Shown in pieces: positions 54,032-62,091 of a stretch of DNA of 64,000 nt. Origin of the DNA: CAYSSG01 sp964433635 (GTDB lineage Bacteria; Atribacterota; Phoenicimicrobiia; Phoenicimicrobiales; Stramentimicrobiaceae); the NCBI GenBank assembly GCA_964433635.1, contig CAYSSG010000001.1:62001-126000 (forward strand). The letters run 5' to 3'. Numbering within the stretch: position 1 is the first letter of the stretch; each line of letters opens with the position of its first letter. The translations under genes were made by a program, and so were the position numbers. The notes beneath the pieces are model-generated. The model worked only from the letters and a program-made list of their open reading frames with translations. It searched no databases and was not told the DNA's origin.

Positions 54032-55202
54032 ATGCAGGAGTCAGAAGATTAAAATCGCTTTTATTTTCGGTACCCGTCCGGAAACCGTAAAAATGTTTCC
54101 TGTTATCAGTGAGGCAAGAAGATACCCCTCCTGGATTGATCCGGTGGTCATATTGACAGCTCAGCACCGGGAGATGATGGATCAGATGATTCATCATTTT
54201 CAGATAGTCCCGGATATCGATTTGAATATTATGAGACATGGTCAGTCATTATCCCAAATAAACACCAGGGCATTGCTGAAATTAGAAAAAGTTCTGAAGG
54301 AAAACCATCCTGATCTGGTGATGGTGCAGGGTGATACGACCACCACCTTTTCGGGTGCGCTGGCTGCTTTTTATCAAAAGATAAAGGTTGGGCATATTGA
54401 AGCGGGATTGAGGACAGAGAATAAATATTATCCTTTTCCCGAAGAGATGAATCGTCGGTTGACAACGGTCCTGACAGATTATCATTTTACACCAACAGAA
54501 ACGACAGCACAGCTACTCTTGCGTGAAGGAATACCAGAGGAAAATATTTTTATCTCCGGAAACACAGTTATTGATGCATTGCAATCGATGCAGGATCGTC
54601 ATTATCAATTTAATGATTCCAGATTGAATGCGGTATTGAGCAGGGGAAAAGCCATCTTGCTGGTAACCATGCATCGCCGGGAAAATTGGGGAAAGCCATT
54701 GGAAAATCTTTGCCAGGCATTATGTCAGATTAACAGGAAATTTGAAAATCTGTTCATTATATTCCCGGTACATAAAAATCCCATTTTAAGGAAGGTTTGT
54801 TTAACCCGCTTGGGAGAAGAAAAAAATGTCATTCTATCAGAACCTCTGGATTATCGGGAAATGGTTAATTTGATGGCTCGGTCTACATTGATTCTGACTG
54901 ATTCAGGTGGAATTCAGGAGGAAGCTCCGGCTTTGGGGAAGCCGGTACTTATATTGAGAGATGAAACTGAAAGACCGGAAGTAATCAAGATCGGAGCTGC
55001 GAAACTGGTAGGTAATGAAACAGACACGATCATCAGAGAAACAGAAAAATTATTATCCAATGCAGATGATTATGGAAAAATGGTTACCAGGCAATCACCT
55101 TACGGAGATGGTCATGCTGCCAGAAGAATTATAGAGTATATTCTCTTTCGATATCATTATCTGGATAAAAGACCGGATGATTTTCATTTCAACCCCCGCT
55201 GA
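54024..55202 (+). CDS. wecB: UDP-N-acetylglucosamine 2-epimerase (non-hydrolysing)
   Basis: Converts UDP-GlcNAc to UDP-ManNAc for cell-surface polymers. About 392 residues. FIFGTRPETVKMFPV, VQGDTTTTFSGALAAF, HIEAGLRTE and LTDSGGIQEEAPALGKPVLILRDETERPE are the family blocks, with the catalytic acids in GDTTT and in the GLRTE region. ATG 54024 (GAGG upstream) overlaps the deaminase stop by 8 bases. Also called mnaA in Firmicutes, where it likewise follows upp. It ends the run of co-directional genes beginning near tdk. Confidence 0.95.
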   Translation: MTECRSQKIKIAFIFGTRPETVKMFPVISEARRYPSWIDPVVILTAQHREMMDQMIHHFQIVPDIDLNIMRHGQSLSQINTRALLKLEKVLKENHPDLVMVQGDTTTTFSGALAAFYQKIKVGHIEAGLRTENKYYPFPEEMNRRLTTVLTDYHFTPTETTAQLLLREGIPEENIFISGNTVIDALQSMQDRHYQFNDSRLNAVLSRGKAILLVTMHRRENWGKPLENLCQALCQINRKFENLFIIFPVHKNPILRKVCLTRLGEEKNVILSEPLDYREMVNLMARSTLILTDSGGIQEEAPALGKPVLILRDETERPEVIKIGAAKLVGNETDTIIRETEKLLSNADDYGKMVTRQSPYGDGHAARRIIEYILFRYHYLDKRPDDFHFNPR

Positions 55203-55247
55203 TTTTTTCTGCAAAATAGATAAATAAGTCATCAGTTATTATGTTAT

Positions 55248-55270
55248 AATAAAAAATACTATTTTTTATT
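55248..55270. terminator. AT-only hairpin, possible weak terminator after wecB
   Basis: AATAAAAAAT, loop ACT, ATTTTTTATT: a 10-bp stem with only A-T pairs and a T-rich arm. Without G-C pairs it would be weak. Confidence 0.3.
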
Positions 55271-55384
55271 GCACAATATGAATGAGCCAGATTCTACTGC
55301 CTCTGATATTGTTTGGCTATAAGCGAAGAGAATAGAATATAACTGAAAGGAATTTTGGGGGGAGTTACTCCTCATGGCGGTATT

Positions 55385-56074
55385 ATGTTTCCATTATGGG
55401 ATGAGATGCCAACCAGAAGAATACCGGTTATTACCATTGTCCTGATTATCATCAATGCACTGGTATACTATTATCAGTCTTTTGTTGTTGCGGACAGCAT
55501 AAAATTTATTTATGCTTTTGGTCTCATACCCTATGAATTAAGTCAGGGGGTAGATCTGGTTCCTTATGGACCTTCTCCGATTCATCTGACGATCCTATCT
55601 TCCATGTTTATGCATGGCAGCCTGATTCATCTCATCGGAAATATGCTTTATCTGTGGATTTTTGGCAATAACATTGAAGATTATCTGGGAAAGCTGGGGT
55701 TTCCTGTATTTTATTTCCTTACCGGTATAATAGCAGCTTTAGGACAAATTTTAATCAGTCCCCAATCAGAAGTTCCCATGATCGGAGCCAGTGGTGCTGT
55801 GGCTGGTGTGTTGGGTGCATATTTTATATTATATCCCAGGTCCAGGATTACAACCCTGATTTTTTTTGGTTTTTTCATTAGACTGATTAAAATGCCTGCA
55901 TTATTTGTACTGGGACTCTGGATTGTCTTTCAATTAGTCTATGGACTGTCAAACCTCTCATTGTCGGAGGCAAATTCGGGAGTAGCCTATTTTGCACATA
56001 TCGGCGGTTTTGTCGGAGGGATGGTCTTAATCAAATTATTTAGCCATCAGAAAAAAGAACAATTTATCATCTAG
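55385..56074 (+). CDS. Rhomboid family intramembrane serine protease
   Basis: About 229 residues with six hydrophobic helices. GASGAVAGVLGAYF carries the catalytic Ser (GxSG), and AHIGGFVGGM the catalytic His, so the Ser-His dyad is intact. The MHGSLIHLIGNMLYLWIFG segment is the conserved helix-2 His/Asn region. It should cleave membrane proteins within the bilayer; the substrate is unknown. ATG 55385 gives the usual MFPLWDEMPTRRIPV start. TTG 55355, which has an AAAGGA site, is an alternative that adds ten residues. Confidence 0.9.
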   Translation: MFPLWDEMPTRRIPVITIVLIIINALVYYYQSFVVADSIKFIYAFGLIPYELSQGVDLVPYGPSPIHLTILSSMFMHGSLIHLIGNMLYLWIFGNNIEDYLGKLGFPVFYFLTGIIAALGQILISPQSEVPMIGASGAVAGVLGAYFILYPRSRITTLIFFGFFIRLIKMPALFVLGLWIVFQLVYGLSNLSLSEANSGVAYFAHIGGFVGGMVLIKLFSHQKKEQFII

Positions 56075-56204
56075 TGTCAGGACAGAATAGCGTAAAATAA
56101 CTTTTCTCAATACGTTATTTTTGATAATATTGAATCATTAAGCTATCATTTTGAAAGATTTTTCATTGAATCATTTTTCTGAGAAAGGAAAGAATCCGTA
56201 GTTC

Positions 56205-57146
56205 GTGATTACAACTGTAACCCTTAATCCGGCATTGGACATAACGCTGGAATTAAACCGGGTTGTTCTGGATAGATATAATCAAGTTGAGAAAGTGAAC
56301 AGGGTGCCTGGTGGGCAAGGGATCAATATATCCAAGGCAATAAGGGCTTATGGCCTTGATACAATGGCCTTAGGTTTTTTAGGTGGTCATGCCGGTCATT
56401 ATATTGCTGAACAGTTGAGAGAAGATGGCATAACCACAAATTTCTGGCATATTGAAGAAGAAACCAGAACCAATATCATCATTATCGAACATCAGGAAAG
56501 AAAACATACCCTGTTAAGTGACCCGGGTCCTAAAATAACCAAACAGGATCTTGAGCGTTTTAAATCAGTATATTCCAGGGTGATGGCCCAGAGCAAAATT
56601 GTTGCCCTGGCTGGTAGTCTTCCCAGTGATGTCCCGGCTGATATCTATCATCAGCTAATTCATATAGCACATGAAAAAGGTGTTTATACCATCCTGAATG
56701 CCTCAGGGGCTCCATTTGAAGCAGGTTTAGAGGCAAAACCATTACTGGCGAAGCCTGATTTAAGGGCATCGGCGGATTGGATTTTGAATAAAAGGGTAAA
56801 TGGACAGGAAACAGCGATTCAAGTAGCCAATGAAATTGTTGAACGCGGTATTCAGATTGCGGTGATATCCTATGAGGATACCAGGGATATCATTGCCACC
56901 CCAGAGCAGGTTTGGTCAGCGGAGAGTAAGAATCAAAAAGTGGCTAATATCATCGGTACATCCGAAGCTGTGATTGCTGGATTTGCTATCAAGCTTGTAG
57001 AAGAAGAGAGGGAAGGTTTGCCGGATATGATTCGGTTTGCCATGGCTTGCGGATTAGCCAGTGCCTTGACGGAGGATGAAGAATTTCATACCAGGGAAGA
57101 AATCTTTGAATGCCTGCCGTGCATTGAATTGAAGAGATTAAAATAA
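56205..57146 (+). CDS. PfkB-family hexose kinase homologue (FruK/LacC-like) with altered catalytic motif
   Basis: 313 residues. MITTVTLNPALDITLEL, VPGGQGINISKAI and LAGSLPSDVP are typical of the 1-phosphofructokinase/tagatose-6-phosphate kinase group. Two core motifs deviate. The C-terminal GAGD loop with the catalytic base Asp reads GTSE (251-254), and the KPNxxE motif reads KPDLRAS (183-189). The enzyme may use Glu as base, be weak, or be a non-catalytic sensor. GTG start. A CBS-domain gene follows after 18 bases, then tmk. The kinase name is safe as fold, not as activity. Confidence 0.8.
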   Translation: MITTVTLNPALDITLELNRVVLDRYNQVEKVNRVPGGQGINISKAIRAYGLDTMALGFLGGHAGHYIAEQLREDGITTNFWHIEEETRTNIIIIEHQERKHTLLSDPGPKITKQDLERFKSVYSRVMAQSKIVALAGSLPSDVPADIYHQLIHIAHEKGVYTILNASGAPFEAGLEAKPLLAKPDLRASADWILNKRVNGQETAIQVANEIVERGIQIAVISYEDTRDIIATPEQVWSAESKNQKVANIIGTSEAVIAGFAIKLVEEEREGLPDMIRFAMACGLASALTEDEEFHTREEIFECLPCIELKRLK

Positions 57147-57164
57147 GAAGGACAGGTAAGAACT

Positions 57165-57638
57165 GTGAAAATAAAAGAAATAATGCTCAGGAATACAACC
57201 AGCATCATGCCGGATTGTCTCCTGGAAGATTTGATAAGGATCATGGCTGTTCAGCGACTGAATGGCATGCCTGTGGTGGATGAGGAACAAAAAGTCATTG
57301 GTTTTATTTCTCATCATGATATTATTCAAGCCTTGCTGCCCAATTACCTGGGCATTATTTCCAGCAACTCACCTTTAACCGAATTTATCCAGTTATCCAA
57401 AAAGCTTAAAGAATACGCCTCTCATAAAGTGGAAGAATTTATGAAACGGGATATCATCACAATCGGAGAGGATGACAATGATGTGATGGCTGCAGATCTG
57501 TTAATCAGGCACAGGGTGCATCATCTGCCCGTATTGAGAGACGGTTATCTGGTGGGAATTGTAACCATGAGAGACTTATTAAAGGCGATGATTGAAACAG
57601 AAAATAATGAGAGTAACGAGCAAGAAGAGGAAAAATGA
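57165..57638 (+). CDS. CBS-domain pair protein
   Basis: 157 residues made of two CBS domains (about 5-60: IMLRNTTSIMPDCLLEDL, NGMPVVDEEQKVIGFISHHDII; and about 90-150: FMKRDIITIGEDD, HHLPVLRDGYLVGIVTMRDLL). Such Bateman modules bind adenine nucleotides and usually regulate a partner. GTG start. Placed between the PfkB-like gene and tmk; its stop overlaps the tmk ATG (ATGA). The regulatory partner is unknown, and the adjacent PfkB-like protein is the obvious candidate. Confidence 0.9.
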   Translation: MKIKEIMLRNTTSIMPDCLLEDLIRIMAVQRLNGMPVVDEEQKVIGFISHHDIIQALLPNYLGIISSNSPLTEFIQLSKKLKEYASHKVEEFMKRDIITIGEDDNDVMAADLLIRHRVHHLPVLRDGYLVGIVTMRDLLKAMIETENNESNEQEEEK

Positions 57639-58315
57639 AAAAAGGTTTTTTTGTTACCCTGGAAGGATTTGAAGGATCTGGTAAGACGACACTTTCCCAA
57701 AAATTACATCATATTTTGCTGAACAATGGTTTTGGAGCTGTAATAACCAAAGAGCCCGGGGGTACCTTAGCCGGAGATAAAATCCGGAAAATCTTACTGG
57801 GTGGGGAAAGTGAAGGATTGGGCTATAAGGCAGAACTATTATTATTTGCCGCTTCCAGGTCTGAAAATGTCAGGGTGAATATTCGTCCTGCCCTGGAAAG
57901 AGGATTGATAGTCATAAGTGATCGCTATATTGATTCTACGACTGCTTATCAGGGATATGGTCGTGGAATAGATATGGAAATAATCCAATATTTGAATCAT
58001 TTTGCAGTGGGCAATGTGATGCCTGATATTACCTTTTTTCTGGATGTTAATACTGAAATCGGTTTACAGCGCTCGTTAGTTCTCAACAAGCTGCAGGAGA
58101 TGCGTTTTGAAGAAGAATTTATTCATAAGAAAAAGGTGAACGGGAAATTATTTCTGGATAGGGTACGAGAAGGCTACTACCAGATTGCCAGGGAGAATCC
58201 CGATAGAATTCAGGTCATAGATACAAATCGGGAGGTTCATCTGGTATTAAATGATATAGTAAAAATATTAAGTGAACGATTATTGAGAAAGTATCACAAG
58301 GGATTAACGTATTAG
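57635..58315 (+). CDS. tmk: Thymidylate kinase
   Basis: Phosphorylates dTMP to dTDP. 226 residues. P-loop LEGFEGSGKTT (about 9-19), TKEPGGTLAGDKIR, the DRYIDSTTAYQGYGRG substrate motif and DITFFLDVNTEIGLQRS Walker B region. Completes the dTTP route with tdk and thyX. ATG overlaps the CBS stop. In Bacillus, tmk likewise leads the holB-ricT-trmN6-rsmI-metS block. Confidence 0.96.
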   Translation: MKKGFFVTLEGFEGSGKTTLSQKLHHILLNNGFGAVITKEPGGTLAGDKIRKILLGGESEGLGYKAELLLFAASRSENVRVNIRPALERGLIVISDRYIDSTTAYQGYGRGIDMEIIQYLNHFAVGNVMPDITFFLDVNTEIGLQRSLVLNKLQEMRFEEEFIHKKKVNGKLFLDRVREGYYQIARENPDRIQVIDTNREVHLVLNDIVKILSERLLRKYHKGLTY

Positions 58316-58438
58316 ATTATCATCAGAATGTCTGTTAGAAAGGACAGTAACCGGTATAGAATATGCAATCTGTCTTCTTCTCTCGGCAGCCTGTAGAAAA
58401 AAATCACGAAGGAAATAATTTAGATTATCAGTGTAAAT

Positions 58439-59437
58439 ATGATTGATTTTAAAGAAATAGTCGGGCATAAAAAGCCTGTACAGATACTGAAAAACCTGAT
58501 TAAGTATGATAGGATTGGTCATGCCTATCTTTTTGAAGGCCAGGAGGGTATCGGCAAAAGAATGACAGCGGTTGCCTTCAGCAAGGCAATCAATTGTATC
58601 CGACTTTCTGAGAATCAGGATCCATGCAACGAGTGTCCATCATGCCTGAAGATTGAAAAGAGAATTCATCCTGATTTTCAGATGATATCTACCCCTGATT
58701 CAGTCATTAAAATTGATCAGATTAGAGAGATAAAGCGCAATATCTTCCTTCAGCCATTGGAAAACAAAAAGAAAATCTATCTGATTGACAATGCTGAACG
58801 AATGACCGCAGAAGCAGCCAATTCTTTATTAAAAATTTTAGAAGAACCGCCGGAATTTGCCCTGCTCCTTTTAATAACTGGCTTTCCTGAAGCTATCCTG
58901 CCCACGATTCTTTCCCGGTGCAGCCAATTATCCTTCAAATCACTCAGCCTGGAAGATCAGAGAAAAATTTTACAGAAGAGATTAACATCCTATCATGAAG
59001 AGGATTTAGAAAGGCTCATTCGCTTATCTTATGGAAGACCCGGAGAGGCCATGTTGCTTTCTGATGATAAGCAGAAGATGGCAGAAAGAGATCAGTATAT
59101 TGAGTTGCTGACCAGCCTGAAGCCTGGAGAGATGAGTGATTGTCTCTTTCGTTTGAATGAGAAGGTTTTCGTCAAAATCCTGGATTCTTTTCTGGATTTT
59201 ATCAATCTGATGATTCTCTGGTTTCGGGATATTCTTTTTATGAAAATAGGCATAAACAAGGACAAGCTTATCTTTCAGAGACAGATGATTGAGATTCAGA
59301 ACTATGCTCGCTTCTATTCCAAAGAAAAGATTATTTCAATGTTGACCTATTTAGCAGAAATTCCGGAAAAATTAGAAAAGCATGTCAATCCAAAAATTCT
59401 ATTGGAAAATATTTTTATTCAATTAGGTGATGAATAA
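58439..59437 (+). CDS. holB: DNA polymerase III subunit delta' (clamp loader)
   Basis: 332 residues. AAA+ fold with HAYLFEGQEGIGKRMTA, a P-loop with intact GK but the final Ser/Thr replaced by Arg, as usual for non-ATPase delta'. Zinc-binding cysteines CNECPSC, KIDQIREIKR, the LIDNAERMTAEAANSLLKILEEPPE Walker B-like block and the SRCSQL sensor follow. Forms the clamp loader with DnaX and HolA, which are not in this window. Its stop overlaps the ricT ATG (TAATG). Confidence 0.92.
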   Translation: MIDFKEIVGHKKPVQILKNLIKYDRIGHAYLFEGQEGIGKRMTAVAFSKAINCIRLSENQDPCNECPSCLKIEKRIHPDFQMISTPDSVIKIDQIREIKRNIFLQPLENKKKIYLIDNAERMTAEAANSLLKILEEPPEFALLLLITGFPEAILPTILSRCSQLSFKSLSLEDQRKILQKRLTSYHEEDLERLIRLSYGRPGEAMLLSDDKQKMAERDQYIELLTSLKPGEMSDCLFRLNEKVFVKILDSFLDFINLMILWFRDILFMKIGINKDKLIFQRQMIEIQNYARFYSKEKIISMLTYLAEIPEKLEKHVNPKILLENIFIQLGDE

Positions 59438-60258
59438 TGCCAAAAATTATTGGAATTCAATTCAGCAGTTCCAGTTGTATTTATTATTTTAGATATGGAA
59501 AGTGTGTTCTGGATATGGGTGACCTTTGTGTAGTCAAGACCTCCATGGGTCTGGATATCGGGAAGGTTGTCGTGCCTGTGAAATTCATTCAGCCTGAAGA
59601 GGTTGCAGAACCACTGAAAAGGATTTTAAGAAAAGCCACAAAAAGTGATTATGAAAAATGGCTGAATATACAACTGGATGAACGTGAGGCAAACCATATC
59701 TGTCAGGAAAAAATAGTAAAACATAATCTGGATATGCATCTCATTCGCAGTAAATACTTATTTGATAAAAGCCGTCTTATTTTTTATTTTTATGCTGACA
59801 ACCGGATTGATTTTCGGGAATTAGTCAAAGAATTAGCTTCAATATTTAAAACAAAGATTGAACTGAAACAGGTAGGCGTCAGGGATAAGGCAAAAATGGT
59901 AGGAGGTCTTGGCATTTGCGGGAGGCCTCTATGTTGCTCTACTTTTTTATCTGAGTTCAGACCTGTCCCGATTAATGTTGCTAAGATGCAGAGTGTTGCT
60001 CTGAATCTGTCCAAGGTATCCGGATCATGCGGTCGGCTTAAATGCTGTCTTAATTATGAGTCCCAGTTCTATAAAGAGGAACTAAAAAAATATCCAAAAT
60101 TAGGCAGCCATATAACTACCAGGGAAGGGAAAGAAGGAAAAGTCATTGAAGTGAATATTCTGAGTCGCTACATTCTTATGGAAACAATCGAGAAAGAGGA
60201 TAATGAACATATCAGAAATAGAATAAAAATAACGATTGAAGACTGGCAGGATAATTAA
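59437..60258 (+). CDS. ricT: PSP1-domain protein RicT (YaaT)
   Basis: 273 residues. PSP1 C-terminal-type domain (VVKTSMGLDIGKVV, FDKSRLIFYFYADNRIDFRELVKELA) with cysteine clusters GGLGICGRPLCCSTFL and GSCGRLKCCLNYE that can hold Fe-S clusters. In Bacillus RicT works with RicA and RicF to modulate RNase Y-dependent RNA maturation; whether partners exist here is unknown. One-base overlap with holB, matching the holB-yaaT order of Firmicutes. Confidence 0.93.
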   Translation: MPKIIGIQFSSSSCIYYFRYGKCVLDMGDLCVVKTSMGLDIGKVVVPVKFIQPEEVAEPLKRILRKATKSDYEKWLNIQLDEREANHICQEKIVKHNLDMHLIRSKYLFDKSRLIFYFYADNRIDFRELVKELASIFKTKIELKQVGVRDKAKMVGGLGICGRPLCCSTFLSEFRPVPINVAKMQSVALNLSKVSGSCGRLKCCLNYESQFYKEELKKYPKLGSHITTREGKEGKVIEVNILSRYILMETIEKEDNEHIRNRIKITIEDWQDN

Positions 60259-60363
60259 GGCACATACTTCCAGCTTGACTGAATCAAAGGCCTGTTTTTT
60301 TTAATCATTATTAAAATCCCTGATCAGAATTAAGTTATCATCAAGAGGGGGATCGAACAGACA

Positions 60364-61062
60364 ATGATGGCTGAAATTGACCTTCAACCCGGAGAGACAA
60401 TTGAACAGCTGGGTAAATCTCAGTTAAAAATCATTCAGCATAAAGACAGCTACCGTTTTTCCCTGGATTCTCTTTTGTTGTCACAATTCGTAAAGGTAAA
60501 AAACAGGGAAAAAATCATAGATCTGGGAACCGGATGCGGTATTATTCCTTTAATGATTTATCATCCCACTCAGAGAAACCGCATTTACGGTGTAGAAATA
60601 CAGGATAAATTAGTCAGGATTGCTCAAAAGAATGTTATGATAAACCATCTGGAAAATCAAATATCTATACTCCATGATGATGCAAAAAACCTACGTAGAC
60701 AATTTCATAATGAATTCTTTGATGTAATCACTACAAATCCCCCCTACATTGCTTTTGGGAAGGGTAAGATTAGTATGAAAGATGATGAACGGTTGGCCAG
60801 ACATGAGATACTTCTGACACTGGAAAATATCATGTCAATCTGTAGCTTTTTATTGAAAAAAGGGGGTAGGCTTTATCTTATTCATCGCGCAGACAGTTTT
60901 ATTCCGGTTGTGATGTCCCTTAAAAAATATCATCTGGAACCAAAATTACTGCAATTTGTGTTTACCAGAAAGAATCATCATGCCACAAGATTTCTCCTTG
61001 AAGCAAGAAAGGAAGGAGGAACAGAGCTAAGAGTACTGACTCCATTATTCCTGAATCATTAA
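60364..61062 (+). CDS. tRNA1(Val) (adenine-N6)-methyltransferase-like SAM enzyme (TrmN6/YabB)
   Basis: 232 residues. Class I methyltransferase: IIDLGTGCGIIPLMI is SAM motif I, YGVEIQDKLVRIAQKNV motif II, TTNPPYIAFG the catalytic NPPY of base-amino methylases. SYRFSLDSLLLSQFV is the N-terminal YfiC/YabB signature. It equals Bacillus yabB in position between ricT and rsmI. In E. coli the homologue methylates A37 of tRNA-Val; the target here is inferred. ATG 60364 or 60367. Confidence 0.88.
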   Translation: MMAEIDLQPGETIEQLGKSQLKIIQHKDSYRFSLDSLLLSQFVKVKNREKIIDLGTGCGIIPLMIYHPTQRNRIYGVEIQDKLVRIAQKNVMINHLENQISILHDDAKNLRRQFHNEFFDVITTNPPYIAFGKGKISMKDDERLARHEILLTLENIMSICSFLLKKGGRLYLIHRADSFIPVVMSLKKYHLEPKLLQFVFTRKNHHATRFLLEARKEGGTELRVLTPLFLNH

Positions 61063-61210
61063 ACACTTGATGGTGTTATACTCAAAGAAGGTGGCTTAAC
61101 ATCTGTTCCAGTAAATTTCATTCTGATCATGAATGGCATGTTCGAATAGGATAATTAAACTGACAATTAAAAACAGGAAACCGAAAACTTATAAAGAAGA
61201 ATTTATTCAA

Positions 61211-62080
61211 ATGACTCATCATCAGTCCGGAAAGTTGTATATCTGTGGAACGCCTATCGGGAATCTGGAGGATATTACCCTGCGCTGTCTGAAGATATTA
61301 CGCCAGGTTGATTTAATTGCCGCAGAGGATACCAGGCATACCAGAATATTATTGGATCGATATCAGATTCATAAACAGCTGATCAGCTATCACGAGTTTA
61401 ATAAGGAGAAAAAGGCGCCCTTGATTTTACAGTTTCTGCAAAACGGACAGGATGTCGCCCTGGTATCAGATGCAGGAATGCCGGGTATTTGCGATCCGGG
61501 TTATGAACTCATTAACCTGGCTATCGAAAATCAATTTCAAGTTATTCCGGTTCCGGGAGCAACAGCTCTCACAGCGGCACTGGCTGTTTCAGGTTTTGAT
61601 ATGAGCCGCTTTATTTTTGAAGGATTTATCCCGAAAAGAAAGACTGAGAGAGAACAGTTTTTTTCCGCATTAAAGGAGGAGAACCGAACCATGATCTTCT
61701 ATGATTCTCCTTTCAGGGTGAAGGAGACCTTGAAGATGATTGAAAAGACAATGGGAAATCGAAAAATCGTCATGACCAGAGAATTAACCAAAAAATTTGA
61801 AGAGATAAAAAGAGGCAATATTTCTGATATGATTAACGAAATCAATGCCCGGGAAATCAAAGGTGAAATAACACTGGTCATGGAAGGCTGTCACCGAAAG
61901 AATGCATCCCATTGCACTGCGGATAGATTACTTCTTGTGGATGAAATCAAAAAAAAGATGAAAACTTACCTGAAAAAAGGTTATTATAATAAAGATATTG
62001 TTTTACTCATTACCAAAGAGTATGATATTTCAAAGAATCGGGTCTATCAGATGATTTTAGAAAACCAAGAGAAAGGATAA
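61211..62080 (+). CDS. rsmI: 16S rRNA (cytidine-1402-2'-O)-methyltransferase RsmI
   Basis: 289 residues of the tetrapyrrole-methylase fold. KLYICGTPIGNLEDITLR, AAEDTRHTRILLDRY, VALVSDAGMPGICDPGYELI and PGATALTAALAVSGF are diagnostic. The C-terminal extension (about 230-289) has a helix-turn-helix-like KGYYNKDIVLLITKEYDISKNRVYQMIL. ATG 61211 gives the conserved start; the 26-residue extension from ATG 61133 has no family match and is rejected. Precedes metG by 11 bases, as in Firmicutes. Confidence 0.95.
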   Translation: MTHHQSGKLYICGTPIGNLEDITLRCLKILRQVDLIAAEDTRHTRILLDRYQIHKQLISYHEFNKEKKAPLILQFLQNGQDVALVSDAGMPGICDPGYELINLAIENQFQVIPVPGATALTAALAVSGFDMSRFIFEGFIPKRKTEREQFFSALKEENRTMIFYDSPFRVKETLKMIEKTMGNRKIVMTRELTKKFEEIKRGNISDMINEINAREIKGEITLVMEGCHRKNASHCTADRLLLVDEIKKKMKTYLKKGYYNKDIVLLITKEYDISKNRVYQMILENQEKG

Positions 62081-62091
62081 CCAGGAGAAAG

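Noticed and set aside
61133..61210. Longer N-terminus for RsmI
   Set aside because: The 26 residues are basic and unlike any RsmI start; the conserved domain begins right after ATG 61211.
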